Assembly (NCBI GenBank): GCA_025062175.1
Contig: JANXAX010000081.1
Location: 1-8,808, forward strand
Source of the DNA: Anaerolineae bacterium
GTDB lineage: Bacteria; Chloroflexota; Anaerolineae; 4572-78; NAK82
Direction: 5' to 3'
Length of the DNA stretch: 8,808 bases
The notes under the pieces were generated by a model. The model saw nothing but the letters and a program-made list of their open reading frames with translations, did no database searches and was not told the origin of the DNA. Of this stretch, positions 1-6,884 are shown one piece after another; the stretch's first letter is position 1; every line of letters starts with the position of its first letter. The translations under genes were made by a program, and so were the position numbers.

Positions 1-51
1 AGGGTAGAGCGGAATGCGCTCGATCCTCGAAGTCTCTTCCCTCGCGTTCAA
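1..51 (-). CDS. 5' end of an unidentified gene, truncated by the left window edge
   Basis: Reading the minus strand, a TTG codon at 51-49 opens a frame of 17 uninterrupted codons that reaches the window edge; the peptide reads MNAREETSRIERIPLYP. The start is supported by a perfect GGAGG Shine-Dalgarno (complement of 59-63) seven bases upstream. The gene lies 65 bp downstream of the stop of the phosphatase-like gene on the same strand, so the two could be co-transcribed. Too little is visible to name a family: the N-terminus is charged and has no signal peptide. Only the start signal is directly seen; that it is a real gene is inference. A non-coding tail is the alternative. Confidence 0.45.
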   Translation of the reverse strand, partial: MNAREETSRIERIPLYP

Positions 52-116
52 TCTCTTTCCTCCACCGTTTCTAGGTATTTCTATCTTCCAACTCCGAAAG
101 ATGGATCAGATTTTAC

Positions 117-1880
117 TCACCGGCGCAGGTAGGCGATAGGATCCCAACCCTGCGCCCGGCCGATTGCCTGTACTCTGCGCCGCTCGCGGAACCAGATGAT
201 CAGCCCAAGCAACCAAGGCACGGGCAGCGACACAGTCGCTAAGACCGCTAAGTGACGGAGCGCCAACGTCTGCAGCGCAAGCATAGCCGGATCCGGCAGA
301 TACCAAGTCATCCAGGCTCCATGGTGCCAATATGCCACCCATACAGGGAGTGCCAGAATGTAACACGTGAGCAATACATAATCATACGCGACCGTCATAG
401 TCGTCTGCCAACGGACAGGCGGAATGGAGAGAAACCCCGCTAGCACGATCAAGCTCCCTCCCACCAGTCCGATGAGCACATCGCGCATTAAGGGCATGGC
501 GAGGTAACCGGAGGCGTCGGCAAGGAGGTCAAACGAGAAATTCTGGCCACTGAGTCCATATGCCGCATAGAGCACCGCCGCCGTTACAAGCGCAGCGATG
601 AAGCTGAGAGCGAAACGCGCGGGGCGTCTCATCCACAAGAACACCGAAGGGGCTAGGATACCTATCGCGAGGATGAAGGCGCGTGGCCACCGTTCTGCCT
701 CAATGCGGGTGTTTGCGGCTTTTGTAGCGATCGCAGCCACTTCGTTGCTCACCAATTGTGCTGCTGCAACAGCACCAGCATAGTTGCCACGTTGCAACGA
801 GGTTGCAGCGATGGACAAGTCTTGCTGGAGCACCTCCGGAAGGGACGATCGTCGCAATGCCTGCAGATACGCCTGCCCCCAGGCGACCTTGTGCGTAGCC
901 AAGAGCAACCAGTTGTGGGCCAATCTCTCGCCTCCGAGGCGCAGCATATCGAACAGAGGAAGACCTTCAGCCATCACAGGCCAACGAGTGCCGAGGAGTA
1001 CTGCCAGTGTGGGAGCAATGTCTTCCAATTGTATCGGGCTGTATTTTCCCGTCACTACTCCCTGCCCGACCATCACCCAGGGTAAGGTGGGGGGGGTGCT
1101 TTGCCCCCCTGCCGGCCTTCCATCAGGTAACAAGGCACCATCGGAGGTGAGCAGTAATACCGAGTCTGCCAAGTTCATTTGGCGCACGATCTGGCGCACA
1201 TAGCTATCCACCTGGCGCAGCGCGGCGCGATATGCTGTGCTAGCCGTGCCAGATTGCCTTCCCACCACTTCCGGCAAGCCGAGATGGATGATGATCAAGG
1301 GGTATTGCCGCTCCGCGATAAGTCCCAAAGCAGCTTCGACAGTTTGCGCGTCGCGCACCCTCTCATCACCATGGGCAATATGCACAGCGTCTGCGGCTAT
1401 GGAGGTGAACAAGGGTGCACGATCCGCAGACGCAGCGACAGCAATGCGCAGGCCCGCCTCTTGAGCTGCTATCAGGATGTTGTCCACTTTTAGAGCGACC
1501 GCATTCTCTGTGTCGGGCGGGAGCAGAGGCGCCTGGTTGAGATCGTTTCCGGCACCGCTGAGCAATGTGGCCCAGACCGAGGGCCAATAAGCCGGTGGAC
1601 GGACTTGCACGGGAGCCGACGCACCGGTATCCATCAAGCCCTGCCAAACTGGCATGTCCTGCACTACCGTCTCCCGGTAGCCTACTCCGCTCACCACCAC
1701 CATCACCACTCGGTCTGTAAGCCCCGGCAGTCGCTCTCCAGGTGTGGTCGTCATAGGCACCGGGGGTGGCGTGTAAGCGCGAACGGAACGCTGGAGCAGG
1801 TCAGCCCAACGATGCGCTACGAAAGCGATCGTCGCCAAAAGGAGTGCGCTGAAAATGACTGTACGATATCGCCGCATCAT
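117..1880 (-). CDS. Membrane protein with degenerate alkaline-phosphatase/phosphodiesterase-superfamily domain
   Basis: The 587-residue product has an N-terminal membrane segment (about 7-22), an extracytoplasmic domain (about 55-310), a helical linker (about 311-398) and roughly five C-terminal membrane segments (about 400-417, 423-442, 464-485, 498-517, 545-564). The domain has the order and signatures of the alkaline phosphatase/nucleotide pyrophosphatase superfamily: strand VVMVVVSGVGYRE (58-70), YWPSVWATLLSG (98-109), HLGLPEVVGRQSG (199-211), LLLTSDGA (242-249) and the typical closing DIAPTLAVLLG (287-297). Residues that bind metal in active members appear replaced: S64 for Asp, E204 and R208 for the DxxGH pair, G248 for the His of SDH, and Q260 where a His is expected; D247 remains. 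No Thr/Ser sits just before the conserved P100, the usual nucleophile site. It is therefore probably not a normal phosphohydrolase. The start is the first of two ATGs; no strong Shine-Dalgarno is seen. It is divergent from the rhomboid operon. The fold assignment is fairly secure; the function is unknown. Confidence 0.8.
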   Translation of the reverse strand: MMRRYRTVIFSALLLATIAFVAHRWADLLQRSVRAYTPPPVPMTTTPGERLPGLTDRVVMVVVSGVGYRETVVQDMPVWQGLMDTGASAPVQVRPPAYWPSVWATLLSGAGNDLNQAPLLPPDTENAVALKVDNILIAAQEAGLRIAVAASADRAPLFTSIAADAVHIAHGDERVRDAQTVEAALGLIAERQYPLIIIHLGLPEVVGRQSGTASTAYRAALRQVDSYVRQIVRQMNLADSVLLLTSDGALLPDGRPAGGQSTPPTLPWVMVGQGVVTGKYSPIQLEDIAPTLAVLLGTRWPVMAEGLPLFDMLRLGGERLAHNWLLLATHKVAWGQAYLQALRRSSLPEVLQQDLSIAATSLQRGNYAGAVAAAQLVSNEVAAIATKAANTRIEAERWPRAFILAIGILAPSVFLWMRRPARFALSFIAALVTAAVLYAAYGLSGQNFSFDLLADASGYLAMPLMRDVLIGLVGGSLIVLAGFLSIPPVRWQTTMTVAYDYVLLTCYILALPVWVAYWHHGAWMTWYLPDPAMLALQTLALRHLAVLATVSLPVPWLLGLIIWFRERRRVQAIGRAQGWDPIAYLRR

Positions 1881-1921
1881 TCTGACAAACGCTTTCAGAA
1901 GGTGAACAAGAGGTGTTCTTT

Positions 1922-1950
1922 TTGCTCCGATAGAAGTGAAGATTTATTAT
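1922..1950 (+). promoter_or_regulatory. Candidate sigma-70-type promoter for the rhomboid operon
   Basis: TTGCTC (1922-1927) and TATTAT (1945-1950) are separated by 17 bp, within an AT-rich stretch that contrasts with the GC-rich surroundings. Transcription would begin near 1957, giving a leader of about 35 nt that includes AAGGAG at 1973-1978. The -10 matches consensus at five of six bases and the -35 at three of six. Confidence 0.5.
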
Positions 1951-1974
1951 ATGTTCCCTAAAGAAGTTCAGCAA
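1946..1974 (-). promoter_or_regulatory. Candidate sigma-70-type promoter for the phosphatase-like gene
   Basis: On the minus strand there is a consensus TATAAT -10 (complement of 1946-1951) and a TTGCTG -35 (complement of 1969-1974), separated by exactly 17 bp. The predicted transcript would start near 1939, leaving a leader of about 59 nt before the ATG at 1880. The -10 overlaps the -10 of the opposite promoter. The assignment rests on consensus match and spacing only. Confidence 0.5.
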
Positions 1975-1991
1975 GGAGTTAAAAAGCAAAC

Positions 1992-2687
1992 ATGATACCG
2001 CTGCAGGACACTATCCCCTCGCGCTCATTGCCGCTGGTCAACTGGATGCTCATCGCGCTCAATGTGTTGATCTTCCTTATGATGCTCAGCTTCGGGCCTT
2101 TTGCGGAGCGCATCGTATTTCTACTGGGCGTGGTGCCCCTGCGCCTGCTTGCCTACCCCGACTTAGCGCAGGCGTTTACGTTGATTACTTCGATGTTCCT
2201 CCACGGCGGATGGGCGCACTTGTTCAGCAATATGCTGGCGCTTTATATTTTTGGTGATAACGTGGAAGACCGCATGGGTTCGTGGCGCTATCTTGCTTTC
2301 TACCTGATCTGTGGCATCGTTGCGGCATTGACGCACGTGCTTTTCAATCCCACCTCGCGCATTCCCACAATCGGCGCCAGCGGTGCGATCAGCGGCGTGT
2401 TGGGTGCCTACCTGGTCTTGTTTCCACGAGCGCGGGTCATCACGCTCTTGCCCTGGTTTTTCCTGCCGTGGTTCGTGGAAGTGCCGGCGGTCACCTACGT
2501 GGGAATTTGGGTGGCCTCCCAGTTACTCAATGGGATGCTCGCGATCGTGACCGGCGCCCAGGCCTTCGGCGGCGTCGCGTGGTGGGCACATATCGGGGGA
2601 TTCTTTGCCGGCTTCGTGCTGGTGTTTCTGTTCGCCTCACGCCGTCCGGTGCGCCGCACCTATCCAGACGAATATTTCCCGTGGTAA
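1992..2687 (+). CDS. Rhomboid family intramembrane serine protease
   Basis: This 231-residue integral membrane protease is predicted to cut transmembrane substrates within the bilayer. All rhomboid hallmarks are visible: HGGWAHLFSN (71-80, with H76 and the oxyanion-hole N80), the GASGAISG motif with catalytic S130 (GxSG), and the catalytic-dyad H200 in AHIGGFFAG. About six hydrophobic segments fit the minimal six-helix bacterial core, with a short basic C-terminal tail and no extra domain. The Trp- and Phe-rich loop around 154-163 lies between the catalytic serine and histidine helices. AAGGAG at 1973-1978 precedes the ATG by 13 bases. It is the first gene of a three-gene run; the next start is 48 bp downstream. 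Substrates are unknown. The family assignment is near certain. Confidence 0.97.
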   Translation: MIPLQDTIPSRSLPLVNWMLIALNVLIFLMMLSFGPFAERIVFLLGVVPLRLLAYPDLAQAFTLITSMFLHGGWAHLFSNMLALYIFGDNVEDRMGSWRYLAFYLICGIVAALTHVLFNPTSRIPTIGASGAISGVLGAYLVLFPRARVITLLPWFFLPWFVEVPAVTYVGIWVASQLLNGMLAIVTGAQAFGGVAWWAHIGGFFAGFVLVFLFASRRPVRRTYPDEYFPW

Positions 2688-2735
2688 AAATCCACGCCAA
2701 GAAAAGAGAGCGTTCTCAGTCACAAGGAGGGTGCC

Positions 2736-3575
2736 ATGGAATTTCTATCTCTGTTGTGGATCTTTCTTATCATTTCGTCGCTACAGCCGATCATTCGCCA
2801 AAAGATGTTGGAGATGGAGCGGTTACGGGCACTCAGCCGTCTGGAACGGGAACGTCGTAGCCGCGTGATTGCATTGATCCACCGACAGGAAACGATGAGC
2901 TTTCTGGGTTTCCCATTGATGCGTTACATCGACATCAACGACTCCGAACAGGTGTTACGCGCTATCAAGATGACTGACCCCGATGTACCAATTGATCTGA
3001 TTGTGCACACACCGGGCGGGTTAGTGCTTGCTGCGGAACAGATTGCCTTTGCCCTGCAACGGCACCAGGCCAAGGTGACCGTTTTCGTGCCACATTATGC
3101 GATGTCCGGCGGCACATTAATCGCCCTGGCAGCGGATGAGATTGTCATGGACGAGAATGCCGTGTTAGGGCCGGTGGATCCGCAGCTCGGTCAACAACCC
3201 GCTGCCTCCATCCTGAAAGTTCTGGAACGCAAACCGATTGCCGAGATTGAGGATCAGACATTGATCCTGGCCGACATCGCCGAAAAAGCCATCCGACAGG
3301 TCAAAAACACCGTGTTATGCTTGTTGAGCGACAAGATGAGCACCGAGCAGGCGGAGAAAATCGCCACCACGCTGGCAACCGGGGTGTTCACCCACGATTA
3401 TCCCATCACCGTTCAGGAAGCACGCGCGCTGGGTCTGCCCGTCAGCACGGACATGCCCAAACTGGTCTATCAAATTATGTCGTTGTATCCTCAGACGGCG
3501 CAGCGGCGGCCTTCAGTGGAATATATTCCAGTGCCGCGTACCCGCGAGGGAGAGCGCCCCTCGGTTCACGTGTGA
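2736..3575 (+). CDS. Membrane-anchored Clp-fold serine protease (SDH/SppA-like family)
   Basis: The 279-residue product has one N-terminal hydrophobic anchor (about 4-20), a basic, charged helix (21-50) and a ClpP/crotonase-fold protease domain (about 55-250). The oxyanion-hole strand is HTPGG (91-95) and the nucleophile is predicted to be S124 in YAMSGG (121-126), followed by the family-typical LGPVDPQLG (144-152). This resembles the SDH-type serine proteinase family (Pfam PF01972), related to SppA signal-peptide peptidase and the stomatin-operon proteases. A general base cannot be assigned from sequence alone; K161 and K166 are candidates. The tail after 255 is Pro/Arg-rich and probably disordered. 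AAGGAGG at 2724-2730 lies five bases before the ATG. It sits between a rhomboid and a release-factor-like gene, so a role in clearing membrane-protein fragments is plausible but inferred. No stomatin or NfeD partner is in the window. Confidence 0.92.
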   Translation: MEFLSLLWIFLIISSLQPIIRQKMLEMERLRALSRLERERRSRVIALIHRQETMSFLGFPLMRYIDINDSEQVLRAIKMTDPDVPIDLIVHTPGGLVLAAEQIAFALQRHQAKVTVFVPHYAMSGGTLIALAADEIVMDENAVLGPVDPQLGQQPAASILKVLERKPIAEIEDQTLILADIAEKAIRQVKNTVLCLLSDKMSTEQAEKIATTLATGVFTHDYPITVQEARALGLPVSTDMPKLVYQIMSLYPQTAQRRPSVEYIPVPRTREGERPSVHV

Positions 3576-3611
3576 TTCAACAAGACGAAAAAGAGGAGGC
3601 TGATCCGAACG

Positions 3612-4763
3612 ATGCTGCGTAAAGAGCAGGTGCGCCTAGTGCGCGAACGTATTGTGCCTCATGAAGCCCCCGTGCTATCTCTCTATGTCGATGTCCATCC
3701 AGCGCGACCGGAGAATGCGCGTCGCGGGTGGTTTATCCGGGTGAAAGACAGTCTAAAGGCATTCGACATCCCTACAACCCTGTGTGAGCGCGTTCTCACT
3801 CTCCTGAGCGAGGAACGGGCTCAGGCACGCACCTTGGTGCTCTTCGCCGCCACGGATCTGCTTGAACGTTATGATTTGCAAGTCGAACTGCCGGTGGTCG
3901 ATCTGGCCCACGGGCGGGTGGAATGCCGTTGGGGCGAACCTTATGTGACACCACTCCTCTATGCACTGGATGAATACGAACGCGCCGGCGTGCTCTACCT
4001 TGATCGCGCGAACTGGCGCTTCTATGAGATCTTCCTGGGCGAAATCGAAGAGACCACCGATGCCTTCCGTGATGTCTCCCCCGAAGAATGGCAAGAGTTG
4101 ACCCGCTACATGCCCACGCTCTACAACGGGTGGCTGAAGGAACGGGTGGCCACCCATCCAGCGCGCTTTGCACGGCGCGTGGAGATGTGGGTGCAACGCT
4201 TTCTCAAACGGCTGGCCCATCTACTGGAAGACGTTGTGGTAGAACGTGACATTCGTCGATTGGTGCTCATCGGGCCGGCTGAGGACACCCACTTTTTTGA
4301 GCAGTACCTTTCGCGCAGCCTTCGCTCGCGCGTCGTGGCCCATGTGAGCGACATCCCCTATCCTGTTCCTTCTGCTGCCCAGGTGTTGGAAAAGGTCTCT
4401 CCGATTCTGGAAGCCGCGGAGCGTGCCCATGAGCAGGCCTTGCTCGATATGGTGCAAGAACGCGCCGGCATATGGGGGCTGGATCCCGCGCTGGAAGCCC
4501 TTCAAAGCGGACGACTGGCCACTATTATCGTGCCGTGGCGCATCGAGGCACAGGTATGGCGCTGTCCCGAGGGTTGGATAGCCAGCACGCCAGAAATGGC
4601 GCGCGTTTTTTGCCCAGAAGGCGAGATTCAACAGGTGGCCTTGCGGGATGTCATCGTCGAACTGGCCGCTGACTTCGGCGCCCGCCTGGAGTTTGTGCGC
4701 GGCGAGGCGGAACAACGCCTGCTTACGCAATACGGTGGGCTGGCCGGTCTGCCGCGCTGGTGA
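3612..4763 (+). CDS. Bacterial archaeo-eukaryotic-type release factor (baeRF-like) protein
   Basis: The 383-residue soluble protein has the three-part layout of aRF1/eRF1/Pelota relatives: an N-terminal domain (about 1-115), a central RNase-H-like domain (about 122-265) opening with AGVLYLDRANWRFYEIFLGEI, and a C-terminal Pelota/L7Ae-like domain (about 268-383) with GLDPALEALQSGRLATIIV (288-306), AADFGARLEFV and a GGLAGLPRW end recalling the GGIAAxLR tail of the family. The loop that carries GGQ in true release factors (here about 168-190) has NGW and basic residues but no GGQ, so peptidyl-tRNA hydrolysis by the usual mechanism is doubtful. Bacterial members are predicted to act in ribosome rescue or stalled-chain release. 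GGAGG at 3595-3599 precedes the ATG by 12 bases, and the gene starts 36 bp after the protease gene, so co-transcription is likely. The family call is good; the subfamily is uncertain. Confidence 0.78.
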   Translation: MLRKEQVRLVRERIVPHEAPVLSLYVDVHPARPENARRGWFIRVKDSLKAFDIPTTLCERVLTLLSEERAQARTLVLFAATDLLERYDLQVELPVVDLAHGRVECRWGEPYVTPLLYALDEYERAGVLYLDRANWRFYEIFLGEIEETTDAFRDVSPEEWQELTRYMPTLYNGWLKERVATHPARFARRVEMWVQRFLKRLAHLLEDVVVERDIRRLVLIGPAEDTHFFEQYLSRSLRSRVVAHVSDIPYPVPSAAQVLEKVSPILEAAERAHEQALLDMVQERAGIWGLDPALEALQSGRLATIIVPWRIEAQVWRCPEGWIASTPEMARVFCPEGEIQQVALRDVIVELAADFGARLEFVRGEAEQRLLTQYGGLAGLPRW

Positions 4764-4789
4764 GCCCTTCCCCGGAAGACGAGCATCGG

Positions 4790-4819
4790 TTGCTCAACTG
4801 ATCTCACAAGAACTATAAA
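4790..4819 (+). promoter_or_regulatory. Orphan promoter-like sequence pointing into the gene-free gap
   Basis: TTGCTC (4790-4795) and TATAAA (4814-4819) are 18 bp apart, with the same -35 hexamer as the rhomboid promoter candidate. Predicted transcription from about 4826 would cross the hairpin-rich gap toward the end of the glycogen synthase gene. No open frame with a good ribosome site follows. The -35 is also the right arm of a small hairpin (4781-4795). Consensus match is the only support. Confidence 0.3.
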
Positions 4820-5101
4820 TCGTGCCCGATAGGCACCACCGCCGGGTATCCCTTAGCGGGGACGCACCTTTCCCATCCACCACAACTATCTATTTCTATT
4901 CGCACCACGATCATCCGGGAGTGGCCATGTGCCACTTGTACGGGTGACCAGCCACTTGCTCCGACCCGCGTGGCGCAGTTGAATCGGTGTCCCCGGCTTG
5001 CAGCAGTGTGAGGACACGACTCCACCCAACCTATGCAGATTGTCGTACTCCGGTGAGGTGTGCATGCCATTCGGATGGGCCCTGGGAACGTTGTGGGGAT
5101 A

Positions 5102-5129
5102 CCTTCCGTCCGCACAGGCAGACGGAAGG
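5102..5129. repeat. Perfect 9-bp inverted repeat with 10-base loop
   Basis: CCTTCCGTC (5102-5110) pairs fully with GACGGAAGG (5121-5129) around a 10-base loop. It is the strongest hairpin in the convergent gap and lies about 90 bases past the stop of the glycogen synthase gene in its direction of transcription. Neither flank has a run of T on the transcribed side, so Rho-independent termination is not well supported. It could be an RNA-stabilising or attenuating stem, or a remnant repeat arm. Confidence 0.55.
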
Positions 5130-5215
5130 CCAAGGGCTCACGGGCGACGATTGTTCTAGCTCGCCTCTGCTTTAGCTTGCTTCCAACTAAATCCCATCAC
5201 GCAATCGCCGTCGCC

Positions 5216-5229
5216 GGGCTCATGAGCCC
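5216..5229. repeat. 14-bp perfect palindrome over the glycogen synthase stop codon
   Basis: GGGCTCATGAGCCC is a complete palindrome, and the minus-strand TGA stop of the glycogen synthase gene (5220-5222) lies inside it. It could be a protein-binding site or form a short stem at the 3' end of the reading frame. No T-tract follows, so it is not called a terminator. It may be coincidence. Confidence 0.45.
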
Positions 5230-6833
5230 CTGTCGGCCCTCTTTCTCCTGGCGGCGTGCATATAGAGCGGCATGTATCCGCGTTCCAGCACTTTGTCCCA
5301 GGTATAACGTTCATAAATGGTGCGAATGGCCTGTTGGATGATGCGCAAGTGTTGTTCCGGTTGCTCGCGCATCACGGTGATGGCGCGTCGCAAGGTGGCT
5401 GCCAGGGCTTCCGCTGTATGCGGGTAATACCCATATCCGGTGACGCCGTCCTGGACTTTCACCAACCCTCCTACCAGGTGGACGACCGGCACCGTGCCCA
5501 TCAGCTGGGCCATATAGTCCGTCAGCCCACAGGGCTCGAAGGCAGCCGGGTTGACAAAAAAGTCTCCGGCGGCGTAGACGCGGCGTGCCACCGCCGGCCC
5601 ATGGCCGATGATCACCGCGATGCGTCCGCGAAACGGATCTGCACGGGTCAGTTGGATCAGCGCCTCTTGATAGGTTGGGTCGCCGGCACCGAGCACGAGA
5701 AACAGGATGTCTGGATCCGGTGGTTGACCGGGCGCCCCCTCGAGCAGCAGGCGCACCGCCTCGATGAAACGGTCGACACCCTTCTGCGCCGTCAAGCGGC
5801 TGACCATGGTGACCAAGGGGCGACCCGGCGCGTCCTCCAGGTAACCGTTAATTTGTAAGCTGTCCGAACGTCCGCTGTTGATCTCGGCGATCAAGGCACG
5901 TCGACAAATTGCCTTGCCCGCCATGTCACCTGTCAACGGGTTATAGCCGGCCGCGATTCCCATCTCCTGGGGACGGGTGGGATCGTACTCCGAAGGATCG
6001 ATCCCGTTGGTGACTCCGAACAGCTGGATGCCACGGGCACGAAAAGCAGCGCCGATGCCCACTGTTTGCTCATCATCGGGTGGTGCTTCCATCACTTCCC
6101 GGGCATAATTCTCACTCACCGTGTTGACGAAGTCCGCATACATGCCACCGACGAGAAATGGATACACCCCTTCGCGATGCACGCCGTGCCGAATCACTTC
6201 TTCGGGCAGCTCAGTCATCACTTGGGCAAGCGCGAGATCGTAAACCTCTTGGTGATAACCCGGCCCAGCGTTGTGGATGGTGATGCCGGCGCCGACGTCG
6301 GCAAAGTACTTGGCATAACGGGGCACCCGGCGCATCATCGCTGGAACGAACGCTGCATGGGCATCTTGACAATGGATCAAGTCCGGATGCGCACCCAGAG
6401 CCTGGATCAGCTCCAACGTGGCCTTTTGCAGCACGACGTTCATCTCGAAGAAATCATAGTATCCACAGCCGGTTATCTCAGGCCGCCCGATGCGCTGGGC
6501 TTCGCGAGCCGTGTAGGTATAAATGCCCTCTTTTTCCGCATAACAGGGTGCATCGATGAGATATATCGGAACACCCACAGCTTCCGTATAGAGCACACGC
6601 GCGTGGGTTGTATGCTGCCGGTCTGGGTAGTCGGTGGGAAAGGTGAGCGCAATGCCAGTATCCGACAGGGTGCTATCATCCACTATACCATACCGCGGCA
6701 TGACCAATCTCGCCCGCATGCCACGGCGGGCAATGGCGGCCAGGAGCTGACGGGTGACGTCCTTGACACCCCCGACGCCGGCAATCTCTTCCATCTCACG
6801 GCTCACCATCCAGATTTCAAGATCTGCTTCCAT
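5220..6833 (-). CDS. glgA: Glycogen/starch synthase, glycosyltransferase family 5 (GT-B fold)
   Basis: The 537-residue cytoplasmic enzyme should transfer glucose from ADP-glucose (or UDP-glucose) to the non-reducing end of alpha-1,4-glucan. The N-terminal Rossmann domain carries GGVKDV (21-26), HCQDAHAAF (154-162, matching HxHDW) and IHNAGPGYH (186-194). The C-terminal domain carries VTNGID (274-279), SRLTAQKGVD (345-354, with R346 and K351 equivalent to E. coli R300 and K305), FEPCGLTDY (432-440, E433 equivalent to E377) and GGLVKVQDGVTGYGY (455-469). It ends with the usual TWDKVLERGYMPLY (511-524). Length is slightly above the roughly 480 residues of the E. coli enzyme. The Lys of the classic KxGG nucleotide-sugar motif is replaced by G19 (GVGG), with a Lys five residues later. 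Upstream of the ATG, GAGG (complement of 6838-6841, 4-base gap) or GAGGG (complement of 6845-6849) can serve as ribosome site. It follows the aldo/keto reductase by 51 bp. No glgC or glgB is in the window. Confidence 0.92.
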   Translation of the reverse strand: MEADLEIWMVSREMEEIAGVGGVKDVTRQLLAAIARRGMRARLVMPRYGIVDDSTLSDTGIALTFPTDYPDRQHTTHARVLYTEAVGVPIYLIDAPCYAEKEGIYTYTAREAQRIGRPEITGCGYYDFFEMNVVLQKATLELIQALGAHPDLIHCQDAHAAFVPAMMRRVPRYAKYFADVGAGITIHNAGPGYHQEVYDLALAQVMTELPEEVIRHGVHREGVYPFLVGGMYADFVNTVSENYAREVMEAPPDDEQTVGIGAAFRARGIQLFGVTNGIDPSEYDPTRPQEMGIAAGYNPLTGDMAGKAICRRALIAEINSGRSDSLQINGYLEDAPGRPLVTMVSRLTAQKGVDRFIEAVRLLLEGAPGQPPDPDILFLVLGAGDPTYQEALIQLTRADPFRGRIAVIIGHGPAVARRVYAAGDFFVNPAAFEPCGLTDYMAQLMGTVPVVHLVGGLVKVQDGVTGYGYYPHTAEALAATLRRAITVMREQPEQHLRIIQQAIRTIYERYTWDKVLERGYMPLYMHAARRKRADRGS

Positions 6834-6884
6834 AATTCCTCTTTCCCTCTCAAAATCCGCAGCTTGTACAAGCCAAATGTTGCA

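Larger units (their letters stand above)
4764..5219. other. 456-bp convergent intergenic region without a convincing gene
   Basis: This gap lies between the ends of two convergent genes. It contains a promoter-like pair on the plus strand (4790-4819) and several inverted repeats: GAGCA/TGCTC (4781-4795), GTGCC/GGCAC (4822-4836), AGTGGC/GCCACT (4920-4936), GTGTCC/GGACAC (4987-5017) and a perfect 9-bp stem (5102-5129). An 8-base direct repeat GCCACTTG occurs at 4931 and 5. bases 4951-4958. No T-tract follows the hairpins, so no classical intrinsic terminator is evident. The longest minus frame (4813-5133) would need a TTG start without a ribosome site and resembles no family I know. The region may be a structured RNA, a decayed element or simple spacer. 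Confidence 0.6.

Noticed and set aside
1605..1961. Plus-strand frame with a run of six His
   Set aside because: It is the antisense of the Val/Met-rich strand of the phosphatase-like domain; the His run is a codon coincidence, not a tag or metal-binding gene.
2282..2860. 192-residue frame overlapping the rhomboid and protease genes
   Set aside because: It is an out-of-frame shadow of two well-supported genes.
3753..4730. Several minus-strand frames opposite the baeRF-like gene
   Set aside because: They lie entirely within a supported plus-strand gene and show no recognisable motifs.
5102..5129. Intrinsic terminator for glgA
   Set aside because: The stem is good but no T-tract follows on either strand.
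4813..5133. 106-residue minus-strand frame in the convergent gap
   Set aside because: It begins with TTG without a ribosome site, overlaps hairpins and matches no family I recognise.
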